Shown piece by piece: positions 17,273 to 25,862 of a stretch of 64,000 bases of DNA (its first letter is position 1; each line of letters starts with the position of its first letter). The notes beneath the pieces are model-generated. The model did no database searches. It was not told the origin of the DNA and was given only the letters and a program-made list of their open reading frames with translations. The position numbers were made by a program, and so were the translations under genes. This stretch comes from Nocardia sp. NBC_01730 (GTDB lineage Bacteria > Actinomycetota > Actinomycetes > Mycobacteriales > Mycobacteriaceae): the NCBI RefSeq assembly GCF_035920445.1, contig NZ_CP109162.1:2356001-2420000 (forward strand), in the 5' to 3' direction.

Positions 17273-18436
17273 ATGGCGACTACCCGCGATGAGCTGATCG
17301 GGTTCGTCGAAGACCTGTACATTCCCAAGATCGCCAGTGGCGGCCTCACGGCCGTGATCCACGCGGCGCAAGAGGCCATGGAGGTTTCGATCCTGCTGTT
17401 CGCCTCCGGCGATGGTAGCGAGCAACCCGATCTGGTGGGTTGGCTGGACAAACGGAACCTGCTCAGCGACGACGGACTCGATGAGCCACCAGGTGAGTCT
17501 GTGATGGCCGAGAATTACGGCTCGCGCCAGACCGAAGTCAACACAAAAAAAGACGAAATGGATCGGCAGAGTCGCAAAGTCAAGGACTCATCGTTCAAGA
17601 CCTTCAGTCTCTCGAACGAGACGTATATGTCGATCAAGGAAAGGGTCGGCAAACTCGACAACGATCTCCGCGATATCAACCAGCGCAAGGACGAGAACGG
17701 AGCGTATCTGCCGCTTTCGGTCGCGGAAGAAATACGTGCGCTGCGCTACGTACTGCAAGCCGTCGAGGACGTGCACGATGCGGTCGAGGGCGCGTCCGAC
17801 CAGATCGAAAGTCAGGCGGCCGGCATCGATGACTCGCGCCCGTCTTTCGCGAGCGCACCCCGCGGCAACGGTTCTTTGCCGCCGTCGACCCTCTCGACAC
17901 CGTCGACCCTCTCGACACCGTCGACCGCGAGCAATGCCAGCTTTGACCCGAACGGAAGTGGCACTGTGGACGATATCGTCAGCAGAGCACGGCACGAGCT
18001 GGGTCTCAATGTCCATGAGAGTGGCGGCAACAACGTTGCCGGGTACTACGACAAGGACGGCAATTTCATCGGGAGAACGCCGTACGACATCAACGCCGCC
18101 TGGTGCGCCTCCTTCGCCACCTGGGTGTGGGAAAAAGCCGGTTACAAGGTCAACTGGACCAACAAGGATGGTGTGGCTGCCATCTGGAATGACGCCAGAG
18201 GAATGTTACGGACGTCGACGAACTCGGCGGACGCTCAACCCGGCGACTTGATCATCTTCAACTGGAACCGCGATGGGACACCGGACCACATCGGAATCGT
18301 GGAATCCGTCAACGGCACTTCGATCACCACCATAGAAGGCAACTCCAGCGACGCGGTAAGGCGCAACAACTATCGCGTGGGCGACCCGCGCCTCACCGGT
18401 GTCGTAAAGCCGCCGACGCAAAGCGTCGCGGTCTAG
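17273..18436 (+). CDS. CHAP-domain peptidoglycan hydrolase-like protein
   Basis: A 387-residue protein. The ATG at 17273 follows GGAAGGGG. Residues 1-190 are mostly helical with a charged, probably coiled-coil region. Residues 195-225 form a Ser/Thr/Pro linker encoded by an 18-bp DNA repeat. Residues 235-385 form a CHAP domain with catalytic Cys278 (AAWCASFATWVW), His339 (PDHIGIVE) and Asn357 (EGNSSD). CHAP enzymes cut peptidoglycan peptide bonds or amides. There is no signal peptide or membrane helix, so export would need another route, such as type VII secretion, or the protein may act after lysis. No ESX genes are nearby. Confidence 0.85.
   Translation: MATTRDELIGFVEDLYIPKIASGGLTAVIHAAQEAMEVSILLFASGDGSEQPDLVGWLDKRNLLSDDGLDEPPGESVMAENYGSRQTEVNTKKDEMDRQSRKVKDSSFKTFSLSNETYMSIKERVGKLDNDLRDINQRKDENGAYLPLSVAEEIRALRYVLQAVEDVHDAVEGASDQIESQAAGIDDSRPSFASAPRGNGSLPPSTLSTPSTLSTPSTASNASFDPNGSGTVDDIVSRARHELGLNVHESGGNNVAGYYDKDGNFIGRTPYDINAAWCASFATWVWEKAGYKVNWTNKDGVAAIWNDARGMLRTSTNSADAQPGDLIIFNWNRDGTPDHIGIVESVNGTSITTIEGNSSDAVRRNNYRVGDPRLTGVVKPPTQSVAV
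17882..17926 (+). repeat. 18-bp tandem repeat in the CHAP gene linker
   Basis: The unit CCGTCGACCCTCTCGACA occurs twice in full (17882-17899, 17900-17917), followed by half a unit. It encodes the repeated STLSTP linker and probably varies in copy number between strains. Confidence 0.8.
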
Positions 18437-18651
18437 CGGAGTTCGAACTGCGTCCCTACCGGTCGGCACCGGCGATCTGCGGCAACTATCGGCCTCATGT
18501 TGGCATCGGAGCTCGATGCAATGGAGTGCTGCGAGAGGCCGCTACGCGACTGACGTCACGAACTGCCGCTAATGACTTGTCCGACAAGGTATCTGCCCGG
18601 TGATCCACGTCCCGGGGCAACACACTCAGATGCCGCGGATCACACGTTCGG

Positions 18652-18836
18652 TCAGTCGCTGGCCTTGGCCGCCGGGACTCGGCCAAGACTCGCGGTCCTC
18701 ACGGCGGTACCCGTCGCCTCAGAGGAAATGACTTCGGCGTGGTGGACCAGCCGGTCGATCAGCGGCGGCGACGATGTCATCGCCGAACACGTCGTGCCGC
18801 CGACCGAACGGCCTGTCGGTGATCCCGCGGCATTCG
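18652..18836 (-). pseudogene. Decayed 3' end of an IS21-type istB transposase gene
   Basis: Read on the minus strand, the DNA encodes GITDRPFGRRHDVFGDDIVAA in one frame, then IDRLVHHAEVIS in a second, then GDGYRREDRE in a third and LGRVPAAKASD back in the second. Together these follow the conserved C-terminus of IstB ATP-binding proteins (RPFGRWGEVFGDD...MIDRLVHHAEVI...GDSYR...LGRVP). At least three frameshifts show it is dead. Only about 60 codons remain. It touches the stop codon of the lipoprotein gene at 18839. Confidence 0.8.
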
Positions 18837-18838
18837 GA

Positions 18839-19474
18839 TCACTTCGACAGAGCCTTGCCGCCATTCGGAGCCACCGCGAACCATGTCCCGCCGACACCCT
18901 GACCGAGCAGATCCCCCGGCTTCTGGTCCTTCGAGAAGTAGTACACCGGCCAACCCCCGATGGTGATTTGACAGGTACCGTCCGCCCGTTCGATGAACCC
19001 GACGAGCTGCGGGTCGACGCCCGACGCGTAGACCGATTGGTCACGGGCCACGGTCAGCGGCGGCCAGGTCACGGCACACTGCCCGGCGCAGTTGGATACC
19101 GACGGCTTCGCGGTGTCCTTGTCGAACCGGTACAGCGACCGGCCCGACCCGTCCGACACGTACTGTCCGACACTCGGGTTGCTGGTCACATTGAACTGCA
19201 CCGCATTCGCGGTCCCGGCCGGGGCTGCTCCGCCGTAGATCTTCAGCCAGCCCTGCGTCTTCGCCACTGCGGGGGCCTGCCCCGCAGCGGGCGCCAGCAC
19301 GGCGGTGGTCGTGGTCGACGAAGCCACCTGCGACGCCACCTGCGACGCCGGCGCGGCCGCAGGTTCGGGCTGGCCACCCTTGTCGCCACCACAGGCGCTC
19401 AGCAGACCCGCGAGAACGACCGCGGTCGCCGCCACCGGCACTGCGGCACGCTGGAATCGTTTGGCTGAACTCAT
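18839..19474 (-). CDS. COG4315-type lipoprotein (secreted repeat of unknown function)
   Basis: A 211-residue lipoprotein. A lipobox (LAGLLSAC, Cys28) is followed by an Ala/Thr-rich linker and two copies of the PF03640-type repeat, with GRSLYRFDKD...CAGQCAVTWPPL and GWPVYYFSKDQKPGD as landmarks. The repeats have conserved Trp, Tyr and Cys residues; function is unknown, though redox or metal roles have been suggested for relatives. The ATG at 19474 has GGAAGG about 8 bases upstream. The 3' end is directly joined to an istB remnant. Confidence 0.88.
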   Translation of the reverse strand: MSSAKRFQRAAVPVAATAVVLAGLLSACGGDKGGQPEPAAAPASQVASQVASSTTTTAVLAPAAGQAPAVAKTQGWLKIYGGAAPAGTANAVQFNVTSNPSVGQYVSDGSGRSLYRFDKDTAKPSVSNCAGQCAVTWPPLTVARDQSVYASGVDPQLVGFIERADGTCQITIGGWPVYYFSKDQKPGDLLGQGVGGTWFAVAPNGGKALSK

Positions 19475-19853
19475 GTTTCGGACCTTCCGTCGCTTTCGAT
19501 GAGGCGCACAGTGCATCTCGTCACTCGTACTACGAACTACAGCGACCACCGGTTCACCCGGTGCACCATCATCGTGTTGTGCGCTACATCACACTCGCCA
19601 TAGCAATGGGCTGACTCCTCAGCGGCAACACCGCCGACCAGGCGATCCGGCGGCTGGGGCGGTGAACGCTCGGATGGGCAAGTCGTTGCTGAAGGCTCGC
19701 ACGCGCCGCGGACGATCGACCATTGCCCGGTACCCCTGGATGCATGATCTTTCGCCTCCCTGACAGCCGGCCCGGGGTACCGTAGGCGCCCGCCCTCGGA
19801 GGTCGTGCCAGCACTACTTCAGTCCGTACGACGACAAGATCGCCGTGACGAGT
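19475..19853. other. Intergenic region
   Basis: 379 bases containing the promoter area of the lipoprotein gene and the 3' flank of the four-gene operon. No other gene, repeat or RNA could be recognised. Confidence 0.4.
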
Positions 19854-20399
19854 TCAGAGAATCAGTGGTTGTCGACCGGGCCGGGTCCGACGCCATGCCA
19901 CGGCGAGGAATACGACAAGGCCCAGCAGTGGCAAGGTGCCGATCGTCCAACTCAGCGGCAGTGGCGGTCCGGGCTGGTCGAGTATCTCTACACCGCCCAG
20001 GGTCCCTTCCCCGTGTCCGAGCGGGCCGTCGATCGCGAAGGTGAAGGTGTAGACGCCCGGGGCATCGAAGGCCTTCACATCCAGGCCCCACGAGTCGCGC
20101 TTGCGGGGATGGCGCACCAGCGGCCCGGCGCGCCTGCCGGGTTTGATCCCCGGTCCGGTCAACCGCAGCGTCCCGGACTTGTCGGCGATGCCACCGTCGG
20201 GCATGAAGGTGAAGTCCAGCGACTTCATTGCGCGGATGGGCCACGTGGAGAACCCGACGGTAACGCCATAGGGACCGGCCTGGACACGCTCGGTGTGGAC
20301 GATGTCGACCGGCGCGTACGCGGACGCGGGGGCGATCGCTACCAGGGAGAGGGTGACCATCGCCAGCACACTGAAGGCGAGCCTGCGCAGCACGGTCAT
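19854..20399 (-). CDS. Secreted protein with C-terminal membrane anchor
   Basis: A 181-residue protein. The signal peptide ends near ASAYAPV (residue 27). The mature part looks like a beta-sandwich (TRP-free, many Gly/Pro turns, GVYTFTFAIDGPLG), followed by one helix at about residues 152-172 and a basic tail. It is therefore probably an exported domain held on the outer face of the membrane. Last of four genes; its ATG overlaps the stop of the preceding gene (ATGA). Function unknown; the operon context suggests metal or cupredoxin-like chemistry. Confidence 0.8.
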   Translation of the reverse strand: MTVLRRLAFSVLAMVTLSLVAIAPASAYAPVDIVHTERVQAGPYGVTVGFSTWPIRAMKSLDFTFMPDGGIADKSGTLRLTGPGIKPGRRAGPLVRHPRKRDSWGLDVKAFDAPGVYTFTFAIDGPLGHGEGTLGGVEILDQPGPPLPLSWTIGTLPLLGLVVFLAVAWRRTRPGRQPLIL

Positions 20400-21580
20400 C
20401 GGACGGCCTTCGGCGCGGGTGCGAACGCGGGCAGCATGGTGGCGAATCGGCTACCGAGGAACCCGGCGAGCAGCCCCAGTGGCACCCCGAGAATCGTGAT
20501 TGTCACGACGTCGCCGAATGCGATGTGCGGCATGGCATGCGTGAGGTTCATTTGCAGCGGGAACGTCACGCCGACGATGACGCCGGTCACCACACCCGCC
20601 ACCAACACGATCTTCTCGGCGTCGAAACCGCGGGCGCGGACCAGCCAGAACAAACCCTCGACGGCGACGGCCGCGACGATCAGGAACATCGGCATGATGG
20701 CGGGCAGTTCCGGTGGGCGTGATGTGAGACCGTCACGCAGCGGAAGCCCGATTGCCGAGGCGTAGGTTTCCGCGGCCCACGGCGAGAACCACCACAGGAT
20801 GGCCTGCATGGCGCCGAGCGCCGCCGCGATGGCGATGGTGGCGCCCAGGCGGGCCAGCAATGCCCCGCCGAGGATGAGCAGCATCGGCCCGAACAGGACG
20901 ATCCCGAGGATGGTCGGGTCAGCGGGCAGGTGCAGGTTGTTCAACGCGTTGGTGGGAATGGGCGCGAAGGTGATCAGGATCGGGATCGCGAGGACAATGC
21001 CGATCCGGCCCCAGAGATAGTCGCGGTGGGCTGCGAAGACGATAATGCTGCCGATCATAGTGAGCGTGATCGACAGGAACAGCGCCACGTGCGATGGGGT
21101 GTTCAGCACCGCGTCGAAGCCGTAGATCGAGTGCCATTCCAGGTCGAGCAGGCCGTAGAGCAAGAACAACGCGGCGCCCGCTCCAGCGATCGTGTAGCCG
21201 ATCGGGGCAGTGAGGTTACTGCCGAACACTCGGATGGGTGTACCGCCCATCCGGGGCACGGGCCGCCCGGCACGTTGGGCGGAGGTCGTGATGAGCACCA
21301 TGGCGAGGCTGGCGAACCCCGATATGGCGCTGCCGGAATACAGGAACAGGTGCGGCAGGGTGAAGAAGGTGTCGGGGCCGACTTCTTTGTGCCACTGGAT
21401 ATCCCAACTGAGCCCTACCAATGTGACGGCCGTGCCGAGTAACACGACCCAGGCGCCAACGCGTGCCGCTGTGCCGTCGGCGGATTCGGTGGCGGACGCG
21501 GATGCCGGCTCGCCTTCGGCGGTGGTCGCTGCCGGTCCGGCGCGGCCTTCGGTCGCATCGGACGGTGCTGGAGTGCTCAT
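20396..21580 (-). CDS. Polytopic membrane protein with conserved His residues
   Basis: A 394-residue membrane protein with about ten helices after a low-complexity, Ala/Glu-rich N-terminus of 38 residues. Two helix-start motifs contain paired His residues at similar places: WDIQWHKEVGPDTFFTLPH near residues 64-82 and LEWHSIYGFDAVLNTPSH near 141-158. Such paired histidines at the membrane face could bind copper or heme. GAGGAAGGA lies about 10 bases before the ATG. No family could be named with confidence. Confidence 0.78.
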   Translation of the reverse strand: MSTPAPSDATEGRAGPAATTAEGEPASASATESADGTAARVGAWVVLLGTAVTLVGLSWDIQWHKEVGPDTFFTLPHLFLYSGSAISGFASLAMVLITTSAQRAGRPVPRMGGTPIRVFGSNLTAPIGYTIAGAGAALFLLYGLLDLEWHSIYGFDAVLNTPSHVALFLSITLTMIGSIIVFAAHRDYLWGRIGIVLAIPILITFAPIPTNALNNLHLPADPTILGIVLFGPMLLILGGALLARLGATIAIAAALGAMQAILWWFSPWAAETYASAIGLPLRDGLTSRPPELPAIMPMFLIVAAVAVEGLFWLVRARGFDAEKIVLVAGVVTGVIVGVTFPLQMNLTHAMPHIAFGDVVTITILGVPLGLLAGFLGSRFATMLPAFAPAPKAVR

Positions 21581-21646
21581 GGCGGGCGGTCCTTCCTCTG
21601 GTCGTGCTCCGACGGTTCCTGCTGACGCGTACGGGCGGGCCTGGTC

Positions 21647-22090
21647 TCAGCCACCCACCCAGAGCGGCAGCGCGAGTTGGTCGACGCCGTCGTGCGCTTC
21701 GATCGACAGTCGAAGCTCCCACTGGCCGGTCATCATCAAAGGCAGCGCCGCGGCGTGGAAGCGATGCCGCCCAGCGGGGATCGCCGCGACGGGCGGTCCG
21801 GCGTAGCCCATGATCGGCTGGTTCGCCTGAATCTGTACTGCCGCGTGGCCTATCGGGGCACCGGCACGGTCGGTGACGTCGATGTCGATGTCGTTGTTGC
21901 CGATCCGGAGGCTGTCGATGGTGACTGTGACGAGGTGGTGAGACGTACCGGTGTTCAGCACGAGCGGGTCGGGCGGGTTCGGCCATACCAGCCACACGAT
22001 GGCGGCGATCACTACGCCCCCTGCGACGAGAACACGACGGAGACGAGAGCCGCGATCGGTTGCCCGTTCGGCGGATGTCGACGCGCTCAT
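21647..22090 (-). CDS. FixH/YtkA-like membrane-anchored protein
   Basis: A 147-residue protein with one N-terminal helix (residues 19-38) and an exported beta-sandwich. The layout (SLRIGNNDIDIDVTDRAGAPIGHAAVQIQ, then AAIPAGRHRFHAAALPLMMTGQWELRLSIE) follows the YtkA/FixH pattern, which is linked to copper or cytochrome oxidase assembly. It starts inside the stop codon of the larger upstream gene (ATGA overlap). Confidence 0.75.
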   Translation of the reverse strand: MSASTSAERATDRGSRLRRVLVAGGVVIAAIVWLVWPNPPDPLVLNTGTSHHLVTVTIDSLRIGNNDIDIDVTDRAGAPIGHAAVQIQANQPIMGYAGPPVAAIPAGRHRFHAAALPLMMTGQWELRLSIEAHDGVDQLALPLWVGG

Positions 22091-23712
22091 CGATGCGCCC
22101 CCGAGGCCGGCGCGACGTCGAGAACGACGGGAACGGTGAGCACGGTGTAGTGCCGTTCGACCTGGATCCAGAGCCGATACCGGCCCGCGATGGGGAAGGT
22201 GTAGGTGAAAGGAACATCGGGTCCGTACGCGGCCACAGTCTCGTCGGGGGCACTGTCACCGTTGACCGGCGGCATGAGCATGACTCCTCGTCCCGCTGCG
22301 GCGTCGGTCATGCCACGCATCTCCGGCATGCTCATCCCCGGCATGTCGGACATGCCATGCATCGATGTCGGACCCATCGAGTGGGCGTGTCCCCAGATGG
22401 GCGAGTTCTGTACGGCCACAGCGATATCCGCGTCGCCGCCGTCCGGCAGCGGACCTGCCGTGATCATATGCCCGACCATGCCGAGCCACGGTTGCAGGTC
22501 AGCGGTATCGCCGACCTCGACGGTGATGGTCGTGGGTGCTCCGGCAAACGGGGTCGTCGTCCTGATGGTGACGGGATTTGCGTCGATGACGGTCGACGCG
22601 GTTGTGTCGCCGGCACCGAGATGCGGTGGTACACCCGGCGGTGGCGGTTCAACGCCGGCCACGTGATCGGGCTCGACAGTGAAACCGGTTACGCCACGCA
22701 CCATTTGAACCCCGCCGCCGCGCCGGGCCAGCTCGGCGGACAGTACATGGTGCCCGGGCTCTGGTGATGCCAGATGGACCTGATAGTGACCCGGTCCGGT
22801 CCGGATCGGGTGCAGATGCGACAAGCGGCCCGTCGGTCCGATCACCAACAGATGCATCAGGGCGCTGTCGTGGACGAGGAGATCGTCGACGGGTGCGCCG
22901 GTGGCCGCGTCGATCAGGGCAAGATCGAAATCGCTCGGCTGCCCGGTGGTTACGGGTACACCCTCGACGGTGAGCAGGACAGGTGGGCGCGAGAAGTCCG
23001 AGATCAACGGCTGGTTCAGAGTGTACGGATCCGTGACGTTGTCCACCGTCGGGTCGAGCTGGCCGCCGGGCTGCGGGGGCAGCGGCAACGATGCCGACAG
23101 CACTGCGGCGGTCACCGACACGGCGATTCCCGCCACCATGCCCCCCGCCGGAAGCAATACCCACACGCTGCGCCGGGCGCGTATTGCTGTCAGCACCGAG
23201 ACCACCAGCAGCACACCTGCCACCAGGAACCCGCCGTAGACCAGACGCTCCGGTGGAGAGGTGACCTGCTTCGACACGATGAACGGAATCCGCGCCACCC
23301 GCACGCCGTCACCTATGCCCAGTTCCCATGGGCCGGCCCGGTCCATTGCCAAGGTGGTCGAGTACATCCCGGGTATGCCGCCGAGTTCGACTACGGCCTC
23401 GGCAGTGGGTTGCCCCGGTGCGGGCAATGCCGACTGCGCCGTCACCCCCGTCGGTGTCGCCGCGAGCCTGAGCTGTCCGGCGGCGGTACCGGCATGGGTG
23501 ACGACATCCACGCGCAACGGGCCAGGCACGCTGGTCACCCGGCGCAGCACGATCGTGAGTTCACGATCACCGAGGGTCTGTGCGACCGCGACATCCGCGC
23601 CGGAGGACGGGGAGTCGGCGAAGGCAGGTGCCATCCCGGCCGCCAGGATCAGGGCACACAGCCCCGCGACGAGCAGAGCGCGGCAGCGGACGGCGACAGG
23701 CACGACCGCCAT
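22087..23712 (-). CDS. Exported Met/His-rich protein, candidate copper binding
   Basis: A 541-residue protein. The signal peptide ends near AFADSPSSG (residue 33). An exported beta domain is followed by two membrane helices (about residues 158-178 and 185-210) and a long second exported region. That region holds HDSALMHLLVIGPTGRLSHLHP near residues 282-303, like the periplasmic copper-protein motif of spaced histidines, then LGMVGHMI and a Met/His-rich stretch at residues 442-468 with 8 Met and 3 His in 27 residues. Methionine motifs of this kind bind Cu(I) in CopC/CopK/PcoA-type proteins. First gene of the four-gene operon. Confidence 0.78.
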   Translation of the reverse strand: MAVVPVAVRCRALLVAGLCALILAAGMAPAFADSPSSGADVAVAQTLGDRELTIVLRRVTSVPGPLRVDVVTHAGTAAGQLRLAATPTGVTAQSALPAPGQPTAEAVVELGGIPGMYSTTLAMDRAGPWELGIGDGVRVARIPFIVSKQVTSPPERLVYGGFLVAGVLLVVSVLTAIRARRSVWVLLPAGGMVAGIAVSVTAAVLSASLPLPPQPGGQLDPTVDNVTDPYTLNQPLISDFSRPPVLLTVEGVPVTTGQPSDFDLALIDAATGAPVDDLLVHDSALMHLLVIGPTGRLSHLHPIRTGPGHYQVHLASPEPGHHVLSAELARRGGGVQMVRGVTGFTVEPDHVAGVEPPPPGVPPHLGAGDTTASTVIDANPVTIRTTTPFAGAPTTITVEVGDTADLQPWLGMVGHMITAGPLPDGGDADIAVAVQNSPIWGHAHSMGPTSMHGMSDMPGMSMPEMRGMTDAAAGRGVMLMPPVNGDSAPDETVAAYGPDVPFTYTFPIAGRYRLWIQVERHYTVLTVPVVLDVAPASGAHR

Positions 23713-23731
23713 GGTAAGGGCAGGAATCTAC

Positions 23732-23745
23732 GAGATCATCATCTC
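23732..23745. promoter_or_regulatory. Inverted repeat GAGATCATCATCTC before the Met/His-rich operon
   Basis: 5-bp arms with a 4-base spacer lie about 20 bases upstream of the ATG at 23712. A second pair, GGAATC at 23722-23727 and GATTCC at 23753-23758, encloses it. This could be a metal-responsive operator, but it does not match a site I know. Confidence 0.35.
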
Positions 23746-23872
23746 CAGAGGGGATTCCGCCTCCCCGCTGGAGTGATGCCGCGATACCCGAAGCTCCGGA
23801 TCATCCCTGAGCGGCACTCCCGACAGCCGACCGAGAACGAGTCACCTCCTGATCTCCGGGCGAGCCAGTCGC

Positions 23873-24427
23873 TTACCGGGCCGGATGCACATTGTCAGGA
23901 AAACGGCCTTGGTAGTTCCCGGGCGGGTCGTAGTTGGCGACCACGTAGGTCTCGGACGAATCCGGCGCACAGGCGCGCGCAACCCCCAGTCGCTCGGTGC
24001 CTTTCCAGACCACCTGGGTGAAATGCCCGGTCTTCGAGGCGAATCCGGGATTGTCGTAGTCGTAGACAGCCTCTTCGTCCGCCCAAGCGCGGAACGCTTC
24101 AGCTGCGCCCGCGTGGCCGGAACCACCGCTTGTCATCATGTACAAGTTCTCGCCGTACTCGGAGTTCGGTCGATGCTCGAAGCTGTGGGTCCGAGCCAAA
24201 TGCTGTGCCCATTCCTCGGCGACCTTGTTCAGTGTCTGGTCGAGGTCGAGCCCCGGCGCCTGGTGACGGGCCCGGAACGTGTTGTGCAGGGCGAGCATTT
24301 CGTCCCGAAAAGCATTGTCGGTGCATAGGTAGTTCGGTTCCTGTTGCGCCGAGGTGGTGCCCGCGCCGGTCATGGCGGCCACGACCGCCAGCGCGAATGC
24401 GACTGAGAGGAAACGGGCAGGATGCAT
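23873..24427 (-). CDS. Secreted CAP/SCP-family protein
   Basis: A 184-residue exported protein. The signal peptide covers residues 1-27 (cleavage near TSAQQEP). The CAP domain shows LHNTFRARHQAPGL, EEWAQHLARTHSFEHRPNSEYGENLY split over two strands, and the signature GHFTQVVWKGTERLGV followed by YVVANYDPPGNYQG. The core histidines and glutamates of the CAP cavity are present. Bacterial CAP proteins are thought to bind lipids or act outside the cell; the exact role is unknown. GGGAG lies 7 bases before the ATG at 24427; a longer in-frame start at 24550 would destroy the signal peptide. Confidence 0.9.
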   Translation of the reverse strand: MHPARFLSVAFALAVVAAMTGAGTTSAQQEPNYLCTDNAFRDEMLALHNTFRARHQAPGLDLDQTLNKVAEEWAQHLARTHSFEHRPNSEYGENLYMMTSGGSGHAGAAEAFRAWADEEAVYDYDNPGFASKTGHFTQVVWKGTERLGVARACAPDSSETYVVANYDPPGNYQGRFPDNVHPAR

Positions 24428-24882
24428 CGCGATCTCCCTGGATGTTGTGCGAGTGGAACCGGTCCGAACGGATACCTCAGCTGCATCCCGGCCCCGCGAA
24501 CCCTCTGTGCCGACCCGGGTGGAATCGGTGGCGAAGGTGGCGGAAGTCATTGGGATGGAGTAGATGTCGGGCGGTCAGTCTACCGATGCGTCTGCACTTC
24601 GGGCGCGGATCGGTCTCCCAGTCGGTGCTGGAGTGGGATGCGGAACGGCACTCGACCCGCGATGATGCGTGGGTGCCGAGAACGGCAGGCCCGCTGAGCC
24701 GAGCTGCGGAGAGCTGGAGCGGTTCCCGGTGCGCCTCGTACGCGGCGTGGGGTCGGGCAGCGAATGTCCGACGACCTGCTCGAATGAACGCCCCTGACCG
24801 CCGTACGGGTCCACCACCGGATAACGCTGTCGGATGGTGCTGGCAGAGTGTGCACGACTGCTCCAGGAGGTGCTCGACAATC
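24428..24882. other. Intergenic region
   Basis: 455 bases between divergent genes. It must hold the promoters of the CAP gene and the zinc-ribbon gene; AGGAGG at 24865-24870 is the ribosome binding site of the latter. No other feature was recognised. Confidence 0.4.
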
Positions 24883-25473
24883 GTGGGTGACTACTTCGAA
24901 CGAATCGTCGACGTCGAGGTGACCGCCGCGGAGGCGGACGCGCTGGCGGCACGGATGCTGGATTGGATGATTTCCCGACGGCTGCTCTCACGGGAGATGT
25001 CCGGCGAGGCGATGTACAGCCTCAGCGTGGACAAAGGTTATGTGCCCGGGCCGGATTGGGCGCAGATCACCCAGGAATGGGGCGACTGGATTCCTGGTCC
25101 GGTAGCCGTGATTGTCGGGCGCGCCGATCACTTCGGCGGACAAGGCGCGATCGAGCCGGACTCGGCCGTGTGCCCGCGTTGCCAGGCGAAGACCCTGATC
25201 ATCGACTACCCGCAACAGTGGGAGGCCGATCCCGAGGCTTGGCAGCCATTCCGGGACGGCATCGACGCGTGGAAGCAGACGGGTGTCGGGGCTGCGTGCT
25301 GTCATTCCTGTGGCGATGCCGTTCCGGTCACCGAGTGGCACTGGCCGTCCGGGTTCGCCCTCGGCGCGCTCGCCTTCGATTTCTGGGGCTGGCCACCGCT
25401 CACCGATAGCTTCATCACCGAGTTCGGCGCGCGACTGGGACACCGAATCAACCATCAAATGGGCAAGTTCTGA
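24883..25473 (+). CDS. Hypothetical protein with a CxxC...CxxC zinc ribbon
   Basis: A 196-residue soluble protein. GTG at 24883 follows AGGAGG by 12 bases; a longer upstream open frame is not supported. Two cysteine pairs, CPRCQAKTLIIDYP and CCHSCGDAVPVTEWHW, about 50 residues apart, probably hold one zinc ion. The flanks are rich in Trp and acidic residues, with a C-terminal LTDSFITEFGARLGHRI helix. It resembles uncharacterised actinobacterial proteins only; no function is assigned. Confidence 0.75.
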   Translation: MGDYFERIVDVEVTAAEADALAARMLDWMISRRLLSREMSGEAMYSLSVDKGYVPGPDWAQITQEWGDWIPGPVAVIVGRADHFGGQGAIEPDSAVCPRCQAKTLIIDYPQQWEADPEAWQPFRDGIDAWKQTGVGAACCHSCGDAVPVTEWHWPSGFALGALAFDFWGWPPLTDSFITEFGARLGHRINHQMGKF

Positions 25474-25800
25474 AAGATCTGCATCATCGACCGGCCGCGC
25501 CGGGAACCGTCACTCGGGACTTGTGAACCGCGTCTTTCAGGAGCTGCTGCGGCTCAGTGGCCCTCGCGGAGACACCGCCCATAGATTCCGCGATCGAGAA
25601 GCATCAACGGCATCGCTCAGCCTCCAGGGGAACCGGATCCGCGAGCGGCGTCATCGCTGTACACCGATCCGGCAATCATGGCCGTGGCATTCCGTGTACG
25701 ACCATCCGGTGCATCGCCCTGGACTCGTGGCTTCGAGTCAGACGAAGCGAACCGTCGGGACCGGATATACCGCGGCCCCGACGGTTCTCGACGTGGTTTC
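25474..25800. other. Intergenic region between convergent genes
   Basis: About 330 bases with no recognisable gene. An inverted repeat next to the MFS stop codon is listed separately. Confidence 0.4.
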
Positions 25801-25859
25801 GACATTCCCGCACAGCGGAGGAATCCGAGACTTCGGAGCCTGCCGCGACCGGGAATGTC
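25801..25859. terminator. 10-bp inverted repeat after the MFS gene
   Basis: GACATTCCCG (25801-25810) pairs perfectly with CGGGAATGTC (25850-25859) around a 39-base spacer, ending three bases before the MFS stop codon. It may end transcription from the MFS side or mark an old insertion end. Confidence 0.4.
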
Positions 25860-25862
25860 CAC

